Shown here in pieces: positions 13,588 through 21,402 of a stretch of DNA of 27,097 nt (its first letter is position 1; every line of letters starts with the position of its first letter). Position numbers and translations under genes: made by a program. The notes beneath the pieces were generated by a model that did not search any database, had not been told where the DNA came from, and worked only from the letters and a program-made list of their open reading frames with translations. The stretch is taken from NCBI GenBank assembly GCA_037142915.1, contig JBAWZR010000008.1:1-27097 (forward strand), given 5' to 3'. Origin of the DNA: JBAWZR01 sp037142915. GTDB taxonomy: Bacteria > Patescibacteriota > Minisyncoccia > Moranbacterales > UBA1568.

Positions 13588-13712
13588 TAATAGTTGTGAA
13601 GAGTTGTTTTTCAAGTCACGAGTTGCCCCTCAAAAGGCCGCTTCGAGACTTCAAAAAACACCCTCACGACACAAAATTCTTTAACAATTTTCTTAACCTA
13701 AAATAAAAATCG

Positions 13713-13728
13713 CACTCCGGGAGGGGTG
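13713..13728 (+). promoter_or_regulatory. SD-masking hairpin in the leader of operon 1
   Basis: CACTCC (13713-13718) pairs with GGGGTG (13723-13728) across a GGGA loop, placing the SD (GGAGGGG) in the hairpin 5 nt before the ATG. The same hairpin is in operon 2 with a shifted wobble pair. Translation may depend on opening it. Confidence 0.55.
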
Positions 13729-13733
13729 TAGCT

Positions 13734-14627
13734 ATGGCAGATAAAAATCAATCACAACAAAATCCACAACCTGGAAAACACGGTTTGCTTCATAGAGTTT
13801 TTGATCCCTCTGACCCACTGTGGGTTCTGGGAGGCATGCTCCTGGGCTATCTTGGGAAAAGTGGTGGGATGGGAATGAGCAACGTCACAGAATTTCTTCA
13901 AAGACGAAGTGGTGGCGCTTCTACCACTACCACCGATGCGAGTGGAAAAACCACTACCACAACAACTGACCCAGCAACAGAAAAAACCAAAGGCGGAACA
14001 TTCAACCTTGAAGATGAGCGGGCTTTGCTAGCACTCCTGGCTATCGCCCACCAAGAGGGAAGCGTCCTAGGAAACACTCTCGAAGCACAAGAGTCTGTTA
14101 TATGGTATGGAAAATTTATGAAATTTCTCCAAGTTAAAAACCCTCAGTATAACAATCAATTGAGAGATGTACTGACAGGTATGGAGAATCATCCTCATAC
14201 AATCGATGTCAATGGAAAAATCATCACGAAGCTCTACCGTTACGAAACGGGTGATATTCGCCGGTCGGCAATCAATATGATTGCCTGGCATGCCAAAGAA
14301 AATGTCACTGGGGCTAATCAAGATGATTTCACTGCCACGCTCGAATGGCTGAAGACAATAGGAGTTATCAAAAAAACCTTGACCGAAATTGGAACGGAAA
14401 AGATAGAACATCTAGAAATATTTTTTTCATCCCAAGATGGCCAGAAAGTCCAGCAATGGGCAGAGAAAAAATCCCAATGCGTGAAAAAGCAAATTAAAAC
14501 CATGAATATAGGTATTATATTCACTCTCGTGCTCATCTTCGTTTTACTTATCGTAGGAGCACAGATGACTCCAAAAGAAAAAAATCAAACCGAAATCCAA
14601 ACAACAACCCAAGGGGTATCAAGATGA
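13734..14627 (+). CDS. Membrane-associated protein of operon 1, unknown
   Basis: 297 residues. There is a short hydrophobic N-terminal segment (about 29-41), a Thr-rich low-complexity linker (about 62-80), a soluble helical middle (about 90-250), and one C-terminal membrane helix (about 255-275) with a short tail. No known family. The SD is strong (GGAGGGG) but lies inside a hairpin. The stop overlaps the start of the next gene by 4 nt (ATGA), so translation is coupled. By position it matches the much shorter gene at 16175 in operon 2, which also ends in a membrane helix. Confidence 0.75.
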   Translation: MADKNQSQQNPQPGKHGLLHRVFDPSDPLWVLGGMLLGYLGKSGGMGMSNVTEFLQRRSGGASTTTTDASGKTTTTTTDPATEKTKGGTFNLEDERALLALLAIAHQEGSVLGNTLEAQESVIWYGKFMKFLQVKNPQYNNQLRDVLTGMENHPHTIDVNGKIITKLYRYETGDIRRSAINMIAWHAKENVTGANQDDFTATLEWLKTIGVIKKTLTEIGTEKIEHLEIFFSSQDGQKVQQWAEKKSQCVKKQIKTMNIGIIFTLVLIFVLLIVGAQMTPKEKNQTEIQTTTQGVSR

Positions 14628-15943
14628 ACTCAATAATCAACCAACTCAGAACGATCGGGGGATTATCCCTTGAGCAGGCAAGAAAAATCCAAATAGCCTT
14701 ATTTCAATTAGCACTTAGTATAATCTGCTTGGTATTTATAAGCATTCTTGCTACAGGTATCTTTGGCCTGAGTGCTCTTGTATCTGCTTTAGCAATAATT
14801 ATCCTGTTATTTCTTGGGGTATGGGGGGGCATCATAACACCAGAAACATTACTTGCGCTTTTTGGTATCAGTGCCATATCGGCCATTGGTGACCCAGCAA
14901 CATGGGTAAGTCGATTTGAAAGTATCCTGAAAATCATTTACGATGCCATTCTTAACTACCTCGTGTATGTTGGGATTATTCCGCTAATGATTCTCTTGGT
15001 AGCCAATCCGGCTGGTAACATCCCTGGCGCACTTGCTGCCTACATCATCAGTGGTGGCATCGGGTTACTTGCATTGAAAAAAGGTAGTAGTAGTACAATA
15101 CCCATAAACTTAGCGATGGCAATTGGCATAGCATATGCTCTTGCTTACATCATCCTCTCTAATCTCTCAATCAACTTGCCTATCGGATGGATTCTCTTTC
15201 CTCTGGCAGTAATAACTTTTTTTCTCCTGGAAGGAATTTCTCTTTCATTGAAAAAAATATTGTTGATTCTGCTTATGGGAATGGTGTGGTACGCTCTGCT
15301 TTGGACTACTCGTCCGGATATTACCGACGCTATCATAAACAAAGTTACAACTGGGCATGTTGACTCTGGGAATAAAAGTATCCCAGACCTCAGTACTGCT
15401 CTAAAAAACTTCAGTGGTGAGGAAAAAAGTGTTCCAAACCAAACCACTCAAGAAAAATCGGAGGAAATAAGAAAGAAAAATTCCATAAGCGCCGGGACGA
15501 TTGTCTCAACTGAAATAAAATCCGTGGATCTCACAGGATGCAATAAAAAAGTGGAAGATTTTTTCCTGAAACCGACTTACGGTTATCCGGTGAGAAAAGT
15601 ATTCAATGAGACTGGTGAATATGCGATAGTCACAACAGGCTATACCGACCAGCTCGTTGGAGGTTGGCGGAGCTACGAATCAGACGGGCGATTGATGGAT
15701 TTATCTGGACACCAAGTCTGGAAAATTTCAAATATGTCCAGTCTACCACTTCCAAACTCACCGTACGGAACCATCACAATACAAATCGGTGGCGGCCTGC
15801 GGGAACTTGGTCTAGGGGAAAGGTTTCATTTTGACAAAGGTCAAGTAATTAGCCTTGATGTCAATATGATCCAAAATGAGCAACAATACAAAAATACCAG
15901 GTCAACATTGGAACTCCAAATCTGGCAGTGCATCGAAAACTAA
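14624..15943 (+). CDS. Polytopic membrane protein with C-terminal lectin-like ectodomain (operon 1)
   Basis: 439 residues. About seven hydrophobic helices occupy residues 25-230, followed by a polar linker (240-290) and a compact beta-rich domain (about 291-439). That domain is conserved in the paralogue at 16487, sharing ESDGR, DLSGH, PNSPYG and LGLGER. It has two shared Cys (306 and 436). Its pattern (SPYGTITIQIG, then ISLDVNM, ending in LELQIW) resembles LecA/PA-IL-type galactose-binding domains, but the Ca-binding Asn-Asp is replaced, so binding is uncertain. Membrane side and partner are unknown; the gene is coupled to the preceding one. Confidence 0.75.
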   Translation: MNSIINQLRTIGGLSLEQARKIQIALFQLALSIICLVFISILATGIFGLSALVSALAIIILLFLGVWGGIITPETLLALFGISAISAIGDPATWVSRFESILKIIYDAILNYLVYVGIIPLMILLVANPAGNIPGALAAYIISGGIGLLALKKGSSSTIPINLAMAIGIAYALAYIILSNLSINLPIGWILFPLAVITFFLLEGISLSLKKILLILLMGMVWYALLWTTRPDITDAIINKVTTGHVDSGNKSIPDLSTALKNFSGEEKSVPNQTTQEKSEEIRKKNSISAGTIVSTEIKSVDLTGCNKKVEDFFLKPTYGYPVRKVFNETGEYAIVTTGYTDQLVGGWRSYESDGRLMDLSGHQVWKISNMSSLPLPNSPYGTITIQIGGGLRELGLGERFHFDKGQVISLDVNMIQNEQQYKNTRSTLELQIWQCIEN

Positions 15944-15946
15944 ACT

Positions 15947-16001
15947 GGAGAATTCTCCGAAAAACGCGTAGCCTATAGAAATAGAGTTACGCGGTTTTTT
16001 T
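15947..16001 (+). terminator. Terminator of operon 1
   Basis: GGAGAATTCTCC palindrome (15947-15958), then CGCGTAGC-CTAT (15965-15976) pairing with ATAG-A-GTTACGCG (15981-15993) and a T7 run. The same arrangement recurs after operon 2, where one G-U pair has become G-C. Confidence 0.9.
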
Positions 16002-16038
16002 ATTCCAAAAATGAAGATAAACTCAATCTGAATTGGGG

Positions 16039-16067
16039 TTGACTTTTTCTCGTCAATATGCTATAAA
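16039..16067 (+). promoter_or_regulatory. Promoter of membrane operon 2
   Basis: TTGACT (16039-16044), a 17-nt spacer and TATGC TATAAA (-10 at 16062-16067). It is nearly identical to the promoter of operon 1. Confidence 0.85.
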
Positions 16068-16153
16068 TAACAGTTGTGAGGATCGCCTTCCAAGTCGAAA
16101 TACACTCATAACAAAAGATTTTTTAACAATTTATCAACTCAAAATAAAACACA

Positions 16154-16169
16154 CACCTCGGGAGGGGTG
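16154..16169 (+). promoter_or_regulatory. SD-masking hairpin in the leader of operon 2
   Basis: CACCTC (16154-16159) pairs with GGGGTG (16164-16169) across GGGA and buries the SD, as at 13713-13728. The two copies differ by swapping which pair is a G-U, so pairing is preserved. Confidence 0.55.
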
Positions 16170-16174
16170 TAGCT

Positions 16175-16474
16175 ATGGAAAATCAGAAACAAACATCCCG
16201 CCTCAGGAAAACAGCAAAAGCCGCCGGCCTTATGGCTCTAGGAGCATTTCTCTACCAAAAATTCTGCAAAAAGGATTCAGGAATGGAAGAATCGCTTCAA
16301 AGATGGCTCGCGTCTGCAAAATCAGGTATCGACATAAAGAAACTTGATGCACATGCCACAGACCTGAATGATCGGGTTTTGGCGAGCGCAAAAAAATTCT
16401 GGATATGGTTCGGTCCAATTATGCTAATTTTATTTAGTATCTTGGCAGTCATTGCCTACAACATAATAAGGTAG
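16175..16474 (+). CDS. Small membrane protein of operon 2, unknown
   Basis: 99 residues with a short N-terminal basic stretch, a weakly hydrophobic segment (about 16-28), a helical polar middle and a clear C-terminal membrane helix (about 74-97). It occupies the place of the 297-residue protein of operon 1 but shows no sequence similarity beyond a terminal membrane anchor. The SD is GGAGGGG inside the leader hairpin. The next gene starts 12 nt downstream. Confidence 0.75.
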   Translation: MENQKQTSRLRKTAKAAGLMALGAFLYQKFCKKDSGMEESLQRWLASAKSGIDIKKLDAHATDLNDRVLASAKKFWIWFGPIMLILFSILAVIAYNIIR

Positions 16475-16486
16475 AGGAGAAACAAA

Positions 16487-17740
16487 ATGGGCAACTTCAT
16501 ACAAAAATATATGTCCACCTACAACACTGTGTATTTCATAGTTATCGGCAGCTTTCTTGGAGTATATAGCTTGCTAATAACACTCTTATGGATTGCGCAC
16601 ATAAGTGGACACCCCGGAATCTGCCTTGGTCTCTTTTTCATTCTGATGATTGGAAACTTGATCTTAATGTTCTCTTCCTGGGGACTAGCGGCATTTACAG
16701 CTGGGGCTGTGGTCGGACATTTCAATAAGGCTTTTGAGGGATTCATACGCTATGTGATAATCTTCACATTCTATGTCTCCTTCATAGCCTTCGTGCTCGG
16801 TACCGGAAATTGGTTCGTTGGGTACCCGGAGGCTTTCTGGGTTTTACTCGCCGGCTGTATGCTCTTGGGACTGTGGAATTTCATCTATGGTGGGAGGACT
16901 TGGGCAAAAAATATTACCCTTTGGTATATAGTTTGTACGATGATTGCTGTCCTTGCTCTCGCGGTTACTGGTTTGAATTCTTCTCGAGTTGAGGATGTCC
17001 TCACACAGTACGATGCATCTCAGGCAAAAGAGCAAGATCGCAGTGATGCGGACAAGCTCGAAAAGATTCTTGCAAAAAGTGCCGACGACCGCACTTTTAA
17101 CGACAACAAATTTGTCGAAGAAATGCGGGCTGGAACACGGAAGAAAAGTGTTAAGAGTGGCATCAAAAACATAGTTAGTGGCGTAAAAGAAACCGCTAAA
17201 AGTGTGTCGAGCCAAACTAACCAAACCAATCAACAAAAATCGGAGGAGGCGAGAGAGATAGGACCCCTAAACACCGGAAAAATTCAATCTACCGAATCAA
17301 AACCGGTGGATCTCGGTGGATGTCCAGAAGAAGTGGAAAATTTTTCATTGAAACCAACCTTTGGAAACCCCGTCGAGAAACAGATCCCAGCGGGCGACTA
17401 TGCCATAACCACTGAAGGATCAAGCGATCAATGGTTTAATGAGCGTATAGTGAGAAGCTTCGAATCGGACGGACGAATAATGGATTTGTCTGGACATAAA
17501 GTTTGGTTAATTCCGAATATGTCTGGGCTACCAATCCCAAACTCACCATATGGCGCGGTAATGATGAAGATCAATGATAAATCTTACCGTACAATTGGCC
17601 TTGGAGAAAGAGTCTCTTTCAGCAAAGAACAGACTCTTTACTTCGATGTCAATATGCTTCAAGGTGAAGACTACTACAGAAATAGTGACAATAATTTCTG
17701 GACATTGAAAGTTCACATCTGGAAATGTAGTCACCAATAA
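16487..17740 (+). CDS. Polytopic membrane protein with C-terminal lectin-like ectodomain (operon 2)
   Basis: 417 residues. Five membrane helices (about residues 14-163) are followed by a long charged segment (165-255) and a beta-rich domain (about 262-417) homologous to that at the end of the protein at 14624. Shared stretches are ESDGR, MDLSGH, PNSPYG, GLGER and DVNM, with Cys279 and Cys414 conserved. The membrane halves of the two paralogues are unrelated in sequence, so the conserved part is the C-terminal domain. SPYGAVMMKIN resembles the core strand of LecA-type domains. SD GAGGAG precedes the ATG. Confidence 0.75.
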   Translation: MGNFIQKYMSTYNTVYFIVIGSFLGVYSLLITLLWIAHISGHPGICLGLFFILMIGNLILMFSSWGLAAFTAGAVVGHFNKAFEGFIRYVIIFTFYVSFIAFVLGTGNWFVGYPEAFWVLLAGCMLLGLWNFIYGGRTWAKNITLWYIVCTMIAVLALAVTGLNSSRVEDVLTQYDASQAKEQDRSDADKLEKILAKSADDRTFNDNKFVEEMRAGTRKKSVKSGIKNIVSGVKETAKSVSSQTNQTNQQKSEEAREIGPLNTGKIQSTESKPVDLGGCPEEVENFSLKPTFGNPVEKQIPAGDYAITTEGSSDQWFNERIVRSFESDGRIMDLSGHKVWLIPNMSGLPIPNSPYGAVMMKINDKSYRTIGLGERVSFSKEQTLYFDVNMLQGEDYYRNSDNNFWTLKVHIWKCSHQ

Positions 17741-17748
17741 AATAAACT

Positions 17749-17803
17749 GGAGAATTCTCCCAAAAACGCGTAGCCTATAGAAATAGAGCTACGCGGTTTT
17801 TTT
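17749..17803. terminator. Terminator of operon 2, also facing the pilin array
   Basis: GGAGAATTCTCC (17749-17760), then a stem CGCGTAGC-CTAT / ATAG-A-GCTACGCG (17767-17795) and a long T-run. On minus it has an A/T5 tail too, so it can also stop the pilin transcript coming from 17837. Confidence 0.9.
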
Positions 17804-17836
17804 ATTCCAAAAATATTCAGCCCAATCCTTCCAGGT

Positions 17837-19033
17837 CTAGGTAAAGAGCGAAGCGAGCTGTTTCACGATCACGAGGGCCGCAAGGACGACGATGATCCCG
17901 ATGAGAGAATATTTGATGATGTCTTTGGCAGTGTCAACGCGCTTGTCAGACCCTGCTGAAGTGAGATACATCACACCACCGATGACGAACATGATCACCG
18001 CGAGCACACCCGTGATGCCGAGGAGGAAGTTGAGTGTATTGAGGAGGATCTGCCACAGGCTGATCGCCCCTGCGATCGGTGTCCGGTCGATCGGACAGGA
18101 TATCACACTGCTCCCGCCATCTGTACAGAGGATAGTGACGATCTCCCGGAGGAAGGTCGGTGCCCCGATGCCGATGGCCAAGCCGATCATCGCCGCGAGG
18201 ATACAGTCCTTCGCCAAGCGAGTACGACTCTCGCTCCCGCCCGAAGTGATATAGAGGACACCGCCGATGACGATGAAGACCAAGGCGAGGAGGACGATGA
18301 TGCCCTGCAGATAGCTGAGTATCCGCATCACGAGATCCTGAAAAGTATCGAACTTGAGCGGATTGGGAAAACTAATGGTCGCGAGGCTGCCACCGCCGCC
18401 GCCACCTCCGCCATCAGAGGGTGGCTGCCAGCAATGACTCGGTGATTTATCCGAGCACAGTCCTAAATCAATATATCCATCGGCCGGCTTGGCATTCACA
18501 CAACTGCCTTTTTTTGTTTTGCACTGAGCTTCTGTCAATCCGGTAGAGCTCGGTGTCTGCCAACAATGAGTTCCAGCTACATCAGTACAGCTACCTTTAT
18601 CAACATATCCAGCCCCCGGACTCGCGGATACACAACTCGCCACTGGCTGTAAGGCTTCACAAGCCTTCTCCGTGATGCCGGTATTCCCACCAGTCGAGCA
18701 ACAGGTAATGATGGGGGTGACTCCGGACGCGGTGCACACACCGACAGCTGTTTCCGCAGAAGCACAGCCTGATTTGCAAGTACCATTAAGAGTGGCACAA
18801 GATGCTCCTGAAGTATAGGCTGCATAACAAGAAGGCCCCGCTCCGGAACTGCAAGTGCCAAGCAACACGGTAAGATTCCCAGAAGACCCTGTTCGGCAAA
18901 CACCACTATATGCATTGCACTGTGCCTCGGTCATAGCAGCGGCAGAAGCTTGACTCGCCCACCCGGCCAACAAACACACTGCCAATACTACCAAACGAAT
19001 CTGTTTTTGTATTTTCGAAGATCCTCGTAACAT
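17837..19033 (-). CDS. Secreted protein with Cys-rich domains and two T4SS/VirB2-like pilin modules
   Basis: 398 residues. There is a signal peptide (about 1-32, cut near ASA), then a Cys-rich region with two copies of a ~45-residue module (TEKACEALQPVASCV to THCWQTP, and TEAQCKTKKGSCV to SHCWQPP). A Gly-rich linker leads to two tandem pilin-like modules, each with two membrane helices joined by a polar loop (ITSGGSESRTRLAKD and LTSAGSDKRVDTAKD). VirB2/TrbC-type pilins build conjugative and T4SS filaments. The ATG at 19033 is chosen because the signal peptide begins there; 19066 would add 11 residues. It is the last gene of the array. Confidence 0.8.
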   Translation of the reverse strand: MLRGSSKIQKQIRLVVLAVCLLAGWASQASAAAMTEAQCNAYSGVCRTGSSGNLTVLLGTCSSGAGPSCYAAYTSGASCATLNGTCKSGCASAETAVGVCTASGVTPIITCCSTGGNTGITEKACEALQPVASCVSASPGAGYVDKGSCTDVAGTHCWQTPSSTGLTEAQCKTKKGSCVNAKPADGYIDLGLCSDKSPSHCWQPPSDGGGGGGGGSLATISFPNPLKFDTFQDLVMRILSYLQGIIVLLALVFIVIGGVLYITSGGSESRTRLAKDCILAAMIGLAIGIGAPTFLREIVTILCTDGGSSVISCPIDRTPIAGAISLWQILLNTLNFLLGITGVLAVIMFVIGGVMYLTSAGSDKRVDTAKDIIKYSLIGIIVVLAALVIVKQLASLFT

Positions 19034-19085
19034 AATTTTATAATTTTTGACAAAGAGATTCGCCAAACGTGTAAGTCATTTAGAG

Positions 19086-19454
19086 TTAAAATGGGCCGGC
19101 GGCATTGAGCATCACCGTCACCGCCTGAAGTATCACGAGTCCCATAAGTGCCACGATCACCCCATAAATAGAGTATTTCATAGCATTCTTGGCATCTTTT
19201 GCCTCAGCTTCTTCTCCCGCCGACTGCAAATATTTAAATCCCGAAATGACGAACGCGATAATACTCACCAATCCCAAAAGAGAGAGGAGTGCCGTCACGA
19301 AATTATCGAGAATATCCCACACGGTCGCATTGGGCAACCCGAGACTCTCCATCAACGACTTGCCTGCCGCCCAGCCACCCGCACCATCCGCCGCCCACAC
19401 CTGACCAGCACCAAGGAAAAGCACTGGGAGTAATAAGAAAAAATATTTTTTCAT
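19086..19454 (-). CDS. T4SS/VirB2-like pilin
   Basis: 122 residues: signal peptide (MKKYFFLLLPVLFLG, cut near VWAA), a short exported segment, then two membrane helices separated by the polar loop QSAGEEAEAKDAKNAMKY. This is the VirB2/TrbC-like pattern of exported pilin subunits. The N-terminus is closely similar to that of the gene at 19469, showing recent duplication. ATG at 19454; a longer in-frame start at 19469 would add five residues before the signal peptide. Spaced 52 nt from the next array gene. Confidence 0.85.
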   Translation of the reverse strand: MKKYFFLLLPVLFLGAGQVWAADGAGGWAAGKSLMESLGLPNATVWDILDNFVTALLSLLGLVSIIAFVISGFKYLQSAGEEAEAKDAKNAMKYSIYGVIVALMGLVILQAVTVMLNAAGPF

Positions 19455-19468
19455 AGCATCAAAAAGCA

Positions 19469-20323
19469 TTAGAAATTCGCATTGAGGATCGCGTCAACAG
19501 CATTGACGATGATCACGCCCGCGAGGGCTACGATTATACCGTAGATGGAGTACTTGGCATTTGCCTTGGCTTTTTCGACTTCCTTCGGATCGCCGTTCGC
19601 CAAAAAGTACTGGAATCCTGAGACGACGAAAGCGATAACCGCAAAAATGCCTAGCAGCTCGAGGAGATTCAAAGCGAAATTGGTCAAAATCTCTGAGACT
19701 GGTTTGTCAGACAGCCCCGTCTCTCCGGATGTTGGGATTTTCACGCCCGTTGGAGCGCCATCCCCCTCATCTGATGATGGAGGCGCCTGCCAACAATGTT
19801 TCGTTGAGGTTACATTATTTATAATACACGCCCCCTTATCGACAAATGTTCGCGTCGCGGTACTAGGATCACTCGCTACACAACTCGCCGCCGGATTCAA
19901 AGCAATACAATTAGCCTCCGAAATAGTCCCGCCATTACTCGCTGGCGGTATACAACAAACCTGCGTGGTTCGCCCCCCCACCGGGCATTGATTAACGGCG
20001 TCTGGCGTCTCATCAGTTCTACACACTGATCGGCAGGTGGATGGTGCCAAACAAGCCCGCCCTGCCGGCGGAACGATATCCGTACGGGAACAACACGTAC
20101 CCCCGGCCGCATATGAGCAGTTCGTACCCGATGTCACCGGTGCGATCAAACTCTGATCTCGGCAAATTTCTGTCGGAATACAATTACCATTCGCAGGGAT
20201 CATCGTGCCAAACCCGACTCCGGCACAAGCCTTACCGTATTCGGGATTCTCTGCATAACCTGCAAAAACTTGAGTAGTCCCGAGGAAAAGCAGTGAGAAT
20301 ATCAAGAAAAAATATTTTTTCAT
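19469..20323 (-). CDS. Secreted Cys-rich protein with C-terminal VirB2-like pilin module
   Basis: 284 residues with a signal peptide (about 1-21, cut near VFAG). A Cys-rich segment (about 33-125, many CC and C-x-C pairs) is followed by one copy of the SEANCIALNPAASCV ... KHCWQAP module shared with the gene at 17837. A linker then leads to one pilin-like pair of membrane helices with the loop ANGDPKEVEKAKANAKY. The extracellular part likely holds several disulfides. It probably decorates or caps the filament made by the shorter pilins; this role is inferred. Confidence 0.8.
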   Translation of the reverse strand: MKKYFFLIFSLLFLGTTQVFAGYAENPEYGKACAGVGFGTMIPANGNCIPTEICRDQSLIAPVTSGTNCSYAAGGTCCSRTDIVPPAGRACLAPSTCRSVCRTDETPDAVNQCPVGGRTTQVCCIPPASNGGTISEANCIALNPAASCVASDPSTATRTFVDKGACIINNVTSTKHCWQAPPSSDEGDGAPTGVKIPTSGETGLSDKPVSEILTNFALNLLELLGIFAVIAFVVSGFQYFLANGDPKEVEKAKANAKYSIYGIIVALAGVIIVNAVDAILNANF

Positions 20324-20344
20324 AAAACAAAAATTTGCTTGACA

Positions 20345-20728
20345 TCAAAACCCTCCGAATCCATTCAACATAACAGTGGCCGCCTGGAGGATGACAAAGC
20401 CAAGCAAGGCGACAATAATACCCATAATCGAATACATCAACGCGTTTTTTGCTTTTTTCGCCTGAGTTTCATCACCAGCCGCGGTCAAATACAGAATACC
20501 AGCAATCACAAAACCGATAATCCCAATGAATCCGAGAATTGCCAACAACCAAAAGGTGAGATTTCCAACAATTCCCATAATCGATGCGTTTGGTAAGGAA
20601 AAATCGCTCGCACTATCAAGCCATACTGGACAATAACCAAAACAGATTGCCGATGCGCTCCCGCTATTCGCCACTACCCCCAACATGACCAACAAAACTC
20701 CAGTTCCTCGCGCGATTATTTGTTTCAT
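20345..20728 (-). CDS. T4SS/VirB2-like pilin
   Basis: 127 residues with a signal peptide (about 1-27, cut near ASA), a short mature segment with two Cys (CFGYC), and two membrane helices around the loop TAAGDETQAKKAKNALMY. The stretch FIGIIGFVIAGILYLTAAGD is nearly identical to that of the pilin at 20981, so the two are close paralogues. It starts about 28 nt after a probable promoter and lies downstream of a hairpin element. It begins the 20728-17837 subcluster. Confidence 0.85.
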   Translation of the reverse strand: MKQIIARGTGVLLVMLGVVANSGSASAICFGYCPVWLDSASDFSLPNASIMGIVGNLTFWLLAILGFIGIIGFVIAGILYLTAAGDETQAKKAKNALMYSIMGIIVALLGFVILQAATVMLNGFGGF

Positions 20729-20763
20729 AAGATTCTACTCAAAAAATATTTTTTATTACTTTC

Positions 20764-20769
20764 AGTATA
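20764..20769 (-). promoter_or_regulatory. Probable -10 box of the second pilin subcluster
   Basis: TATACT on minus at 20769-20764, about 36 nt before the ATG at 20728. A -35 is not clear (TTCATT at 16 nt). It follows the structured element 20793-20911 and the terminator at 20915-20948, so a new transcript start here is plausible. Confidence 0.4.
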
Positions 20770-20792
20770 TCACACAAATAAAAAAAATGAAT

Positions 20793-20911
20793 AGGACTTC
20801 CGCGCTTGAGCGCAGTTCGAGGCACGAGTGAGGAACAGAGTAAATCGTACAGGTGTACGATGTCGAGTACCGGAGCTCGTAACAAAGAAATGTGCCAAGC
20901 GTGGAAGTCCT
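20793..20911. ncRNA. Candidate structured RNA between two pilin genes
   Basis: A 119-nt unit closed by a 16-bp stem AGGACTTCCGCGCTTG (20793-20808) / CAAGCGTGGAAGTCCT (20896-20911) with one G-U. Inside are GCAC/GTGC (20822-20825/20892-20895), ACGAG/CTCGT (20824-20828/20876-20880) and an 8-nt palindrome ATCGTACA/TGTACGAT (20844-20861). On minus it is followed by ATTCA and a run of eight T, like a terminator or the end of a small RNA. No ORF with support overlaps it. Confidence 0.45.
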
Positions 20912-20914
20912 GAC

Positions 20915-20948
20915 AAAAAAACAATACTACCCGCGAGAGTAGTATTGT
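20915..20948 (-). terminator. Intrinsic terminator after the first pilin operon
   Basis: On minus, ACAATACTAC (20948-20939) pairs perfectly with GTAGTATTGT (20930-20921) over an 8-nt loop, followed by a U-run (20920-20915). It ends the transcript coming from 21358. Confidence 0.85.
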
Positions 20949-20980
20949 CAAGACTCAACTGATACGAATGTCTCGAAAAC

Positions 20981-21358
20981 TTAAAAGGTCGTTGACGACC
21001 CTCCAAGCCATGAGGTGGCCGCCTGAATGATCACGAAGCCCAAGAGAGCTACGATAACACCCGTGATGGACCATATCATCGTGTTTTTGCCTTTCTCCAT
21101 TCGTTTTTCATCACCAGCCGCGGTCAAATACAGAATACCGGCGATCACAAAACCGATAATCCCCAAGAAACCGAGGATACCGAGCAACCAATTCATGGTT
21201 GTTTTGATAATTCCAAAAATGGTTCCCGATGGCGTACCACCAGACTGGGCATTGCTTATCCCACTGCTCCACTGGCCAAATACGACCGTCGGAGCGATCA
21301 AACCGATCACCGCCAAAGAGACTAATGTCCGCTTTGCGAACGCTTGAATGTTCTTCAT
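20981..21358 (-). CDS. T4SS/VirB2-like pilin
   Basis: 125 residues with a signal peptide (about 1-28, cut near VFG), a short Gly/Ser-rich exported segment and two membrane helices around the loop TAAGDEKRMEKGKNTMIW. Unlike most core genes here it has a full SD (AAGGAGGTGA, 8 nt before the ATG), suggesting high expression as expected for a major pilin. It is closely related to the protein at 20345. A strong terminator follows at 20915-20948. Confidence 0.85.
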   Translation of the reverse strand: MKNIQAFAKRTLVSLAVIGLIAPTVVFGQWSSGISNAQSGGTPSGTIFGIIKTTMNWLLGILGFLGIIGFVIAGILYLTAAGDEKRMEKGKNTMIWSITGVIVALLGFVIIQAATSWLGGSSTTF

Positions 21359-21402
21359 ATTTCAATCACCTCCTTCTTGTGCATAATTTTTGTTTTTATA
21401 CC

